Part shown: piece by piece, positions 49,977-58,500 of the stretch | How the letters are laid out: every line of letters starts with the position of its first letter | Position numbering within the stretch: the first letter of the stretch is position 1 | Source: Chitinophagales bacterium | GTDB lineage: Bacteria; Bacteroidota; Bacteroidia; Chitinophagales; Chitinophagaceae | NCBI GenBank assembly: GCA_017303855.1 | Contig: JAFLBL010000018.1 | Span: forward strand, 20,138 to 84,137 | DNA length: 64,000 nt | Direction: 5' to 3' | Translations under genes and position numbers: made by a program | Notes under the pieces: generated by a model | What the model was told of the DNA's origin: nothing | The model's database searches: none | What the model saw: the letters and a program-made list of their open reading frames with translations, nothing else

Positions 49977-51518
49977 ACTTTTCTTCCGGGTACGTCCGCC
50001 CAACCCGAGTACACCAAGTAATGTACGTACAATGGTATTTCCGGCTGTACGGGTCATACTTTTCACTACCGGGTTGTCAAAGAACCCTTTCTCCTTTTTG
50101 GCGGATTTCTTTTCTGTTGTCCCTTCATCCTCATCTTCTTTTGCCGCCTCTTCCCGTTTGGCCGCTTCGTCCAGTTTTTCGGTTAGTATCTCATACGCGC
50201 TTTTGCTGTCAATCACTTCATTGTACTTCCGGGCAATTTTTGACTGACTGACCAATGCGTCAATTTCAATATCCGAAAGAATATCCATCCGGCTCTGCGG
50301 GGGGCGCAACATACAATGCACGAGTGGCGTGGGTATTCCTTTTTCATTTAAAATGGTCACCAGTGCTTCCCCGGTACCCAGCTGGGTGATCAGGTCTTCC
50401 GTTTTATAAAATTCCGTCTCCGGATAGTTCTCCGATGTCTGTTTGATCACTTTGCGGTCGGCCGCGGTAAAAGCACGCAAGGCATGCTGCACTTTCAAAC
50501 CCAGTTGTGCCAGTACGGAGGCCGGCACATCCATCGGGTTCTGGGTACAGAAATAAATACCGATGCCTTTTGAACGGATCAGTTTAATTATGGTCTCTAT
50601 CTGCTGCAGCAAGGCCTCATTGGCTTCCTGGAAAATCAGGTGGGCTTCATCAATGATCATTACCAGTTTGGGCTTATCCATATCCCCTTCTTCCGGGCAG
50701 CTGGCATAGAGTTCGGCCAGAAGCTGGAGCATAAACGTGGAAAAGAGTTTGGGCCGGTCCTGCAGATCGGTCACGCGTACAATGGATACCATACCGCGGC
50801 CATCTTCGCTGATCCGCATCAGGTCATCCACATCAAAACTTTTTTCCCCGAAGAATACATCGGCGCCCTGCTGTTGCAGTTCAATCACTTTGCGGAGAAT
50901 GGTGCCGGTGGACGTGGTGGAAATTTTTCCATATGTTTTTTCCAGTTCTGCCTTGCCTTCATCACTTACAAACTGCAGTACTTTGATAAAATCCTTCAGG
51001 TCCAGCAGGGGCAGTTTATTGTCATCACAATATTTGAAGATCATGGCTACAAAGCCACCTTGTGTGTCGTTGAGGCCGAGAATTTTGGATAAGAGCACCG
51101 GACCAAATTCACTCACTGTAGCCCTAAGCCGCACGCCTTTCTGATTGCTCAGGGTGAGGAGATCCACCGGGCAGGCCACGGGTGTAAAACTGAGATTCAG
51201 TTTCTGGCAGCGATCCGTGATTTTATCATTTACGGTGCCGGCCGCGGCAATACCGCTGAGGTCGCCTTTAATATCCATCATCAGTACCGGGATACTGGCA
51301 GCGCTCAATCCCTCGGCCAGTACCTGCAGGGTTTTTGTTTTACCGGTACCTGTAGCCCCGGCAATCAGTCCGTGCCGGTTAAGCGTTTTAAAAGGAATCA
51401 GTACATCAGCACCCGGCACCACCTGCCCGTCGAGCATGGCGCAGCCCATTTTAAATGATTCTCCCTTGAAGGTATAACCGGCTTTTACTGTTTCGAGAAA
51501 TCTGGCACTATCGGACAT
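49968..51518 (-). CDS. HerA-like helicase/ATPase (DUF853 family)
   Basis: A 516-residue ATPase with Walker A AGATGTGKTKT (53-62) and a Walker B region (KLVMIIDEAHLI). The C-terminal portion has a Lys/Glu-rich acidic tail (AAKREEAAKEDEDEG). Family members (helicase HerA-like, DUF853) are of unknown physiological role; DNA translocation or repair is suspected. It is convergent with recQ with a 9-bp overlap. Array H lies 53 bp upstream of the start. Confidence 0.85.
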   Translation of the reverse strand: MSDSARFLETVKAGYTFKGESFKMGCAMLDGQVVPGADVLIPFKTLNRHGLIAGATGTGKTKTLQVLAEGLSAASIPVLMMDIKGDLSGIAAAGTVNDKITDRCQKLNLSFTPVACPVDLLTLSNQKGVRLRATVSEFGPVLLSKILGLNDTQGGFVAMIFKYCDDNKLPLLDLKDFIKVLQFVSDEGKAELEKTYGKISTTSTGTILRKVIELQQQGADVFFGEKSFDVDDLMRISEDGRGMVSIVRVTDLQDRPKLFSTFMLQLLAELYASCPEEGDMDKPKLVMIIDEAHLIFQEANEALLQQIETIIKLIRSKGIGIYFCTQNPMDVPASVLAQLGLKVQHALRAFTAADRKVIKQTSENYPETEFYKTEDLITQLGTGEALVTILNEKGIPTPLVHCMLRPPQSRMDILSDIEIDALVSQSKIARKYNEVIDSKSAYEILTEKLDEAAKREEAAKEDEDEGTTEKKSAKKEKGFFDNPVVKSMTRTAGNTIVRTLLGVLGLGGRTRKKSLF

Positions 51519-51570
51519 GATTTTGATTTTCCGGGAAAGGTAGGAAATGTTAGGATATGTAGAATCTGTT

Positions 51571-51619
51571 GCCGGTTGTCAGTTGCCGGGTGCGAGGTGC
51601 CAGGTACCGGGTGCCAGGA
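51571..51619. repeat. RRGT heptamer array H (GCC-RGGT type)
   Basis: Seven consecutive 7-bp units in exact phase (GCCGGTT, GTCAGTT, GCCGGGT, GCGAGGT, GCCAGGT, ACCGGGT, GCCAGGA). It is in the divergent gap between the HerA-like gene and DUF2975, about 95 bp before the DUF2975 ATG. No inverted arm was seen. It is GC-rich in an AT-rich gap. Confidence 0.82.
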
Positions 51620-51690
51620 AGTAAGGCATTGAGAAAAGAAGAATTTATATCAATAATTATTTAATTTTTATTGAATATCATTAAATATTG

Positions 51691-51698
51691 TATATTTA
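51691..51698 (+). promoter_or_regulatory. Near-consensus promoter box for the DUF2975 pair
   Basis: TATATTTA, one mismatch from TAnnTTTG, lies 16 bp before the ATG at 51715 in very AT-rich sequence. Confidence 0.4.
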
Positions 51699-51714
51699 GC
51701 GAAACAACCTGACT

Positions 51715-52824
51715 ATGAAGAAAAGAAAATTCAGACGTTTGGCACTATTTATAACATTAGTACCGGTAGCATATTTCTTGTTTAGTATCATCAGTTTTTC
51801 ATTGTCTGAACATACAATTTCAACCAATAGTGGTACTGATATCAGATTACCCACAGAGGACACTGCTTTTAGAAATGGATTCTTCTATTACAATATAGAC
51901 GATTCGTTGCCCCATTATCAATATCGGAAAATTGAAGATAGTTTTAAGGCTGTTCAGTTCGGGATTGACCGGCAGAATAAAGGGTACCTGGTCAAATCCT
52001 CCTATTCAGGTTTTATGGGCTTTACGAAATTGAAAAACCCATTAAAACAGGAAGCCCGCAAAAAAAAGAGAACAGAGATCATAGTAAACAGGATTGATTC
52101 CATAGATAAGCTTATTGCTGTAACTAATGATCCGGACAGTATTGCACACTTGTCCGGCATGAAAAAAAATATAATAGAGAATTGGAATTACGCCCAAAAC
52201 GATGAAATTACTGACACGCTCAGTTCTGCAGATTTTGATTATTTCCTGACACTGCGGGATTACAGGTTACCTTATGACAATAAATTCTTCGTTCAGAATG
52301 GGAATTATTATATCGCTTACCTGAGTTATGACAATCCAAAAAAAACAGACACTGACAAGTCCCGGGTCGCTTATTATAAAAGAAAACAGATTCAAGCGCG
52401 GTATCATGAAACTGAAAACACCGTTTCCATTCCGGTTTCGAAATACTTGTACCATCTATTGAACAGCACAGCATTCATATTAACCATACTTTTCTTTATT
52501 GCTTCATTTTACATTATAATAGGTCTGCCGGCTTCCATTCTGGTTGCTATTTCAAAAGGAAGAGCGTTTACTGAACAGAACATAAAGGATCTGAAAATTA
52601 TTTGCTGGTTTGTCACTGGTTATGGCATTCTAAAAACAATCAGCCCTATACTGGAAGAATGGGTATTCGCATACTATCTTCAAGGCAATTTTATCGGCAA
52701 AGGAATAATCAATTCATTTTTCTCTTCATTACCTTTATTACTTTCCGGCCTGGCTGTTTTCCTTATCCGCAAAGCTTTCCAGAAAGGATATAAACTGCAA
52801 CAGGAACAGGATTATACCGTATAA
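51715..52824 (+). CDS. DUF2975 membrane protein
   Basis: A 369-residue protein with four hydrophobic segments: one near 10-28 and three in the C-terminal half (about 245-345). A long hydrophilic stretch lies between them. The C-terminal organisation (FIASFYIIIGLPASILVAISKGRAFTEQNIKDLKIICW) is typical of DUF2975. The unusually long N-terminal half is not part of that family as I know it. It is followed 2 bp later by a small HTH regulator, the standard DUF2975-HTH pairing. The pair may form a sensor-regulator unit. Gene sequence is more AT-rich than most neighbours, a possible sign of recent acquisition. Confidence 0.78.
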   Translation: MKKRKFRRLALFITLVPVAYFLFSIISFSLSEHTISTNSGTDIRLPTEDTAFRNGFFYYNIDDSLPHYQYRKIEDSFKAVQFGIDRQNKGYLVKSSYSGFMGFTKLKNPLKQEARKKKRTEIIVNRIDSIDKLIAVTNDPDSIAHLSGMKKNIIENWNYAQNDEITDTLSSADFDYFLTLRDYRLPYDNKFFVQNGNYYIAYLSYDNPKKTDTDKSRVAYYKRKQIQARYHETENTVSIPVSKYLYHLLNSTAFILTILFFIASFYIIIGLPASILVAISKGRAFTEQNIKDLKIICWFVTGYGILKTISPILEEWVFAYYLQGNFIGKGIINSFFSSLPLLLSGLAVFLIRKAFQKGYKLQQEQDYTV

Positions 52825-52826
52825 TT

Positions 52827-53060
52827 ATGCCCATAGTCGCCAATCTTGATGTTATGCTTGCCAGGCGCAAGATGTCACTCACCGAACTGAGTGAGAAAGT
52901 GGGTATTGCCATCGCCAACCTGAGTATACTCAAGACAGGGAAAGCGAGGGCGATCCGGTTTTCCACCCTGGATGATATATGCCGGGTACTGGAATGTCAG
53001 CCGGGCGATATACTGGAATATATGTCGGAGAAAGAGTATAAGAAGCTGATGGGAGGATGA
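52827..53060 (+). CDS. Small HTH (Cro/CI, YozG-like) regulator
   Basis: A 77-residue DNA-binding protein made almost wholly of one helix-turn-helix (MLARRKMSLTELSEKVGIAIANLSILKTGKARAI). The remainder (DDICRVLECQPGDILEY) is typical of XRE/YozG regulators. It starts 2 bp after DUF2975 and is the usual partner of such genes. The array F begins right after its stop. Confidence 0.9.
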   Translation: MPIVANLDVMLARRKMSLTELSEKVGIAIANLSILKTGKARAIRFSTLDDICRVLECQPGDILEYMSEKEYKKLMGG

Positions 53061-53065
53061 AAATG

Positions 53066-53121
53066 GGTAAGTACGAAGTACGGGGGACGAAGTAAGAAGT
53101 ACGAGGTACGAAATACGGGGT
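53066..53121. repeat. RRGT heptamer array F (ACG-AAGT type)
   Basis: Eight consecutive 7-bp units in perfect phase, with RRGT tetramers at 53069, 53076, 53090, 53097, 53104 and 53118 and degenerate ones (GGGG, AAAT) at 53083 and 53111. Prefix is ACG in six units. It begins 5 bp after the HTH stop. No inverted partner was found. Confidence 0.85.
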
Positions 53122-53202
53122 TTTAACAAAAAATTCAATCCCGATACTTGAACCCCTGAAATGCTTTAACTTTATTTGTCACCAATATAAAATCACCAGA
53201 AC

Positions 53203-53898
53203 ATGGAAGCGAAGAAACCCAAAATTTTGTTGTGCGAAGACGACCCCAACCTGGGCACTGTGCTGAAGAATTATCTTGAACTGAACGACTACGATGTAAC
53301 CCTGGAAAGAGACGGTCGTCTCGGACTGGCTGCTTTTCAGCGTGAAAAATTTGAACTCTGCCTGCTGGACGTGATGATGCCGAATATGGACGGATTCACT
53401 TTAGCCGAAGAAATACGCGATGTGGATCCCGATATTCCCCTGTTTTTCCTGAGTGCCAAAACCATGAAGGAAGATGTGATCCAGGGTTATAAACTGGGGG
53501 CCGATGATTATATCACCAAGCCTTTCGACAGCGAAGTGCTGATGCTGAAGATAAAAGCCATTCTGAAAAGGAATGAAGAGCAGAACAAGGAAAGTGAGAA
53601 CAAGGAGTTTGACCTGGCCAGCTATCACTTTAATCCGCGGCTTCGTCAACTGATCCACAATGGTGCCACACAGACATTATCGCCAAAAGAAAATGAACTG
53701 CTGAAGATGCTGGCGGAACACCTGAACGACCTGTTGCCCCGTGAGCAGGCCCTGAAAAAAATCTGGGGCAGCGACACGTATTTCAATGGGCGCAGCATGG
53801 ATGTGTATATTGCCAAATTGCGTAAATACCTGAAGGACGACGACAAGATTGAAATCGTGAACATTCACGGTAACGGTTTCCGTCTGGTAGTACAGTAA
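53203..53898 (+). CDS. OmpR-family response regulator (orphan)
   Basis: A 231-residue two-component response regulator. The receiver domain has the acidic pocket EDD (12-14), phosphorylation site D56 in LLDVMMPNMDG, and FLSAK. The C-terminal winged-helix DNA-binding domain has the FNGRSMDVYIAKLRKYL segment. No histidine kinase gene is adjacent, so the partner is encoded elsewhere. Typical OmpR length. A strong terminator follows the stop. Confidence 0.93.
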   Translation: MEAKKPKILLCEDDPNLGTVLKNYLELNDYDVTLERDGRLGLAAFQREKFELCLLDVMMPNMDGFTLAEEIRDVDPDIPLFFLSAKTMKEDVIQGYKLGADDYITKPFDSEVLMLKIKAILKRNEEQNKESENKEFDLASYHFNPRLRQLIHNGATQTLSPKENELLKMLAEHLNDLLPREQALKKIWGSDTYFNGRSMDVYIAKLRKYLKDDDKIEIVNIHGNGFRLVVQ

Positions 53899-53920
53899 TA
53901 AAAACAGTTTTGTTTATTCG

Positions 53921-53952
53921 AGGGATCGCGGGCTTGCCTGTGATCCCTTTTT
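53921..53952 (+). terminator. Terminator after the response regulator
   Basis: A stem of GGGATCGCGGG/CCTGTGATCCC with one mismatch and one wobble, a 4-nt loop and a TTTTT tail, 22 bp after the stop. It may also serve the convergent lipoprotein gene. Confidence 0.8.
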
Positions 53953-54316
53953 AATTCCGGATCCGGGCACTCAGCACTTTTATATGCGGGTAGGTGATAC
54001 CAATGGCGGTACAGGCAAAATCCTCGGATGGGTAAAGTACGGCCACGGAAACAAACAGTTTCTGGTTATTGACTTTCAATGCAGCAGGGAGATCATTGGC
54101 CACATACCGGATCGCAGACTGGCCCATTACCTGGTTTAATAATGCCGTATCGGACGGATCAATATCCAGCAGCGGGCGGCCGCAGGATATATCCGATACA
54201 TCAGCCACCACCGCTTTTACGGTAATTTCCACTACCGGATCACAGGCACAAAGTCTTTTCGTACAGGAAAAGAAAGAAAAAATAAAAAGCAATATACCGG
54301 CGATCAGTATTTTCAT
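53951..54316 (-). CDS. Small lipoprotein, unknown function
   Basis: A 121-residue lipoprotein (FSFFSC, with the signal KILIAGILLFIFSFF). A CxC motif (CACDP) follows right after the lipid Cys and further cysteines occur at CGRP and FACTA. I take ATG 54316 because the frame upstream (another 34 codons) lacks a sensible start. No domain is recognised. It ends at the terminator downstream of the response regulator and begins 46 bp after the ruvB stop. Confidence 0.65.
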   Translation of the reverse strand: MKILIAGILLFIFSFFSCTKRLCACDPVVEITVKAVVADVSDISCGRPLLDIDPSDTALLNQVMGQSAIRYVANDLPAALKVNNQKLFVSVAVLYPSEDFACTAIGITYPHIKVLSARIRN

Positions 54317-54362
54317 AATCCGGGGTTTCACTGAATGACAAGCAGGCTTGAAGAACCGTTGC

Positions 54363-55394
54363 TTACCAGAGTTGTGGTTGTCCGCCCTGGCTGCCTGGTT
54401 TTTTTCCCAGGTGCTCATAGGCTTTGGCTGTTACTTCCCGTCCCCTTGGCGTGCGTTGCAGAAAGCCTTCCTGAATCAGGAAAGGCTCGTATACTTCTTC
54501 CAGTGTACCCGCTTCCTCCCCTACCGCAGTAGCGATGGTGGTAATACCCACAGGACCGCCCTTGAATTTATCAATAATAGTAGCGAGGATCCGGTTATCC
54601 ATATCATCCAGTCCGTGTTCATCCACGTTCAGTGCTTTCAGTGCATGCTGGGTGATGCCAAAGTCAATATCCCCGTCATTCAGCACCTGTGCGAAATCGC
54701 GAACCCGGCGGAGTAATCCGTTGGCAATACGGGGTGTACCCCGGCTCCGGCGGCCTATTTCGCCAATAGCTTCATGGCTGATTTTCACCTGCAGGATGCC
54801 AGACGCCCGTTCAATAATTTTATTCAGCACGGGAGCCGTATAATATTCAAGCCTTGATTTAATCGCGAAACGGGATAATAAAGGAGCCGTCAGCAATCCA
54901 CTGCGTGTAGTGGCCCCGATCAGTGTAAACGGATTGAGATTAATCTGAATACTGCGCGCATTGGGCCCGCTGTCAATCATAATGTCTATGCGGTAATCTT
55001 CCATGGCCGCATACAGGTATTCTTCCACCACGGTACTCAGCCGGTGAATTTCATCAATGAACAATACATCATTGGCTTCCAGGCTGGTCAGTAAGCCGGC
55101 CAGGTCGCCGGGCTTTTCAATCACCGGTCCGGAGGTCTCTTTAATATTCACACCCAGTTCATTGGCAACAATACGGGAAAGGGTTGTCTTTCCCAACCCG
55201 GGCGGTCCATGAAACAAAACATGATCCAATGCCTCACCCCTTATTTTGGCCGCTTTAATAAAAATGCGGAGGTTTTCAATAATCTGATCCTGTCCGGAGA
55301 AATCACTGATTTGTGATGGGCGGATCGTATTCTCAAATGCGGCTTCTGCTGCACTTAACCCTGCTTTTTCTGAATTGAGATTGGTATTCGCCAT
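54363..55394 (-). CDS. ruvB: Holliday junction branch migration ATPase RuvB
   Basis: A 343-residue hexameric AAA+ motor that drives branch migration with RuvA. Walker A is GPPGLGKTT (63-71) and Walker B is FIDEIH (112-117). The winged-helix C-terminal domain ends RTPRGREVTAKAYEHLG. It is of normal size and, in this window, isolated from ruvA and ruvC. It is a single minus-strand gene between the lipoprotein and the M36 peptidase. Confidence 0.97.
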   Translation of the reverse strand: MANTNLNSEKAGLSAAEAAFENTIRPSQISDFSGQDQIIENLRIFIKAAKIRGEALDHVLFHGPPGLGKTTLSRIVANELGVNIKETSGPVIEKPGDLAGLLTSLEANDVLFIDEIHRLSTVVEEYLYAAMEDYRIDIMIDSGPNARSIQINLNPFTLIGATTRSGLLTAPLLSRFAIKSRLEYYTAPVLNKIIERASGILQVKISHEAIGEIGRRSRGTPRIANGLLRRVRDFAQVLNDGDIDFGITQHALKALNVDEHGLDDMDNRILATIIDKFKGGPVGITTIATAVGEEAGTLEEVYEPFLIQEGFLQRTPRGREVTAKAYEHLGKKPGSQGGQPQLW

Positions 55395-55451
55395 CAGTTG
55401 TTCGTTGAAATGGTTGTAAAGCTAATTATTAATCAACAAATACCTGATCAC

Positions 55452-55487
55452 AAAAAAAGGCGCCCCGGTAATCCGGGACGCCTTGAA
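55452..55487 (-). terminator. Terminator after the M36 peptidase gene
   Basis: Read on the minus strand, AAGGCGTCCCGG pairs with CCGGGGCGCCTT with a 4-nt loop and one mismatch. A TTTTTTT tail follows. It lies 30 bp after the stop at 55515. Confidence 0.85.
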
Positions 55488-55514
55488 ATAGCTATCATTG
55501 TACAGGGTGTATTA

Positions 55515-58500
55515 TCAATGACCTCCTACAACCACCCTGAAGGTTTTTTCCGATGTGCGTACACCGCCATCATACATAAACCTTACCATATATGTGGAAG
55601 CAGGCAGGTGTGTCAGGTTCACCGGTACTACGCGGCCATATACGAGTCCGTTCCATTGTTGTGCATCCACTAACTGTCCGCCAACCGTGTATACACGCAT
55701 GATGAGACGCTCATAGAGCACACTGTTCATCCGGATGAAGAACTGACCATTGTTGGGATTCGGGTAGAGAATCACCGCGTCATCTCTGAGCAGACGGATT
55801 CTTTCCGGACAATCCACCACTTTAGCCGTTGTGGTATCGGTAGATACACAACCGGCCGCATTGGTATAAGAATACGTCAGCGTATAGGTTCCAACTGCTG
55901 TGGCGCCCGGTATGAAGTTGAATCCGGAAACACCGATTCCGCTCCATGTACCACCTACAGGTGTACCAACCAGGGGCACCAGTGTATCACTCAGGCAAAT
56001 GCGCTGATTGAAGAGATCGGTTGCCGTAACCGGTGTAAGTGCATTCACCGTAAGCGTTACCGCATTCGATGTCACGTTGGCACAGGTGTTCGTAATGATC
56101 ACGCGGTACCTTCTGCCGCTTATCGCGGTTGTAGTACCTGTAATGGTATACGTAGCGGCATTAGCGCCAGTGATATTGGTCCATGTAGTACCATTATCCG
56201 TACTTACCTGCCATTGATACGCCAGGCTGTTGCCGCCGGCGGTAACACTGAATGTGGCATTAGCGCCCGCACATACGGTCACATTGGCCGGTTGTGTGGT
56301 TATGGAAGCAGGGGTAAATACAGTCACTACAGATGTAGCGGCTCCGGAAGTACAGGTAGCTGTAGACCGGGTTACACTGTATGTGGTACTGGTAGCCGGT
56401 TTGGCATACACTGTACCGGCCATTGTATTGGCCACATACGGTACGGTGGCATTAGCATCAGTAAACAATCCGGTTACAGGGCTCCAAACTGCACCTGTAA
56501 TTTCGAACGTAATGCTCCAGCTGGTAATTGAACCGACATCGCCACCAACCTGGTCGTTGACAAACAGTTTCCAGTCACCGTTGAAGTTTCCGGAGAAAGC
56601 AGACAGGCGCGGGGTAACCTGGTTAACAGAACCGGGACCCGGTGCAGGGAAATTATCCGGACCTGCGACGTTGGTCGGCAGATAGGTACCACTTGAAATT
56701 GCAGTATTGGGTAAATCAATCAGGGCGGCATCATCAAATACCAGGTTCAGGTTCACCAGATCCGTTGAACCACCGCGGTCAGACATCAGGATCACATTCG
56801 ATCCGTTTGGCGCCTGCAGCAGGATATCGAGATCGCTGGGCCATGTATGAGAAATGCCATTGATATTTACGGATTTCACCCGAACACCGGATGCGGGTAA
56901 ACCACCCACATTGATCGCTGACGGATAAGGGTTCGCCACACCGGCTGCAGTAACCACAGGTGCCCCTGCAGGGATTGTAATCGGACCGGTAGTGCCCGTT
57001 GTTACTGTTGTCGGTGCAACAGTTAATGTAGTGGTACTGCCCAAACAGATATTGATACTGGAAGGCGTAACCACTGGTGTGGCCGGAGTGGCATTCACCA
57101 CTGCAGTTGCAGTAGCTGAACAACCTGTTGCCGTAATCGTACCCGTTACCGTATACGTGGTATTCAGTTGCGGAGTAGCCGTTACGGAAGCACCGGTAGT
57201 GGCACTCAGGCCGGTTGATGGTGACCATGTATAGGTCGTTGCATTCCCGCTGGCGGTCAGGGTTACAGGTCCACACTGACCGGTCGGGCTGACGGCCACG
57301 GTGGGCAGCGGGTTAACGGTTACTGTTACAGAAGCCGAACCTGAACTACAGGTTCCCAGTGTATTGGTTACCGTATATGTATAGGGTGTAGTTACAGTGG
57401 GTGATTGCTTAAAGTAAACGGTAGCCGCCGGTGTACCCGCCACATACGGCACGGTAGCATTGGCATCACTGAATAAACCGGTTACCGGTGTCCAGATAGC
57501 GGTCGGTACTTCAAATACAATGGACCAGCTGGTAATGCTGCCGGCGTCTCCACCTGCGTCATCCATAAAGAAAAGTTTCCAGTCACCATTGAAGTTTCCG
57601 CTGAAACCGGATAGTGGCGGATTCACCTGTGTTATAGAACCTGGTCCGGGAGCAGGGAAGTTATCCGGGCCGCCGGCATTGGTTGGCCGGAATGTACCGG
57701 ATACCAGTGTGGCAGGCAGGAGTGCACCCGCTGCATCATCAAACGTAAGATTGATACCATTGATATCAGTAGCACCTCCCGCGTCAGACATCACGATTAC
57801 ATTGGTACCGGTGGGTGATTGCACCAGTACATCCATATCACCGGGGAAAGTATGTGTGATGCCATTCAGAATAACGGATTTAACACGCACGCCTGATGTG
57901 GGCAGACCGGTAACACTGATTGTGGCCGGATATACAGAAGCCGGTCCGGAAACGGTACCTACTGTCATTGGCGCTCCTGAATAAGCCGCACTGAAAGAAG
58001 TCGCCGCAACAGAAAGCGGCTGAATAGTTCCCGCACAAATAACCGGAGCCGCTGGTGTAATTACCGGGGTGGCCGGTGTACCCAATACGGTTACCGCAGC
58101 AGAATTAGTACAACCTGTCGCGGTGATTGTACCTGTTACAGTATACACGGTAGACACAGTCGGTGTGGCTATCACTGTTGTTCCTGTAGTGGTATTAAGA
58201 CCGGCAGACGGTGACCAGCTATAAGTATTGGCATTACCGGTTGCGGTTAACGTTACCGGAGCACAAAGACCACTGGGGCCGGAGTTCACCACCGGCAGCG
58301 GGTTCACTGTAAGGGTGGCTGTATTGGAATAAGTGGTGCCGCAAATATTGGTTACACCACAACGGAAGAGATTACCATTGTAAACAATACCTGTACCGGT
58401 GAGGGTCAGTGTAGTGGTAGTAACACCGGCAAACGGAGGTACGTTGGCCAGGTTGGTCCAGGTAGTTCCGCCATTGGAACTTACCTGCCACTGATAAGTG

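Noticed and set aside
51691..52824. DUF2975/HTH pair considered as a toxin-antitoxin module
   Set aside because: The membrane protein is long and multi-spanning and the HTH is YozG-like; this is a known pairing without toxin features.
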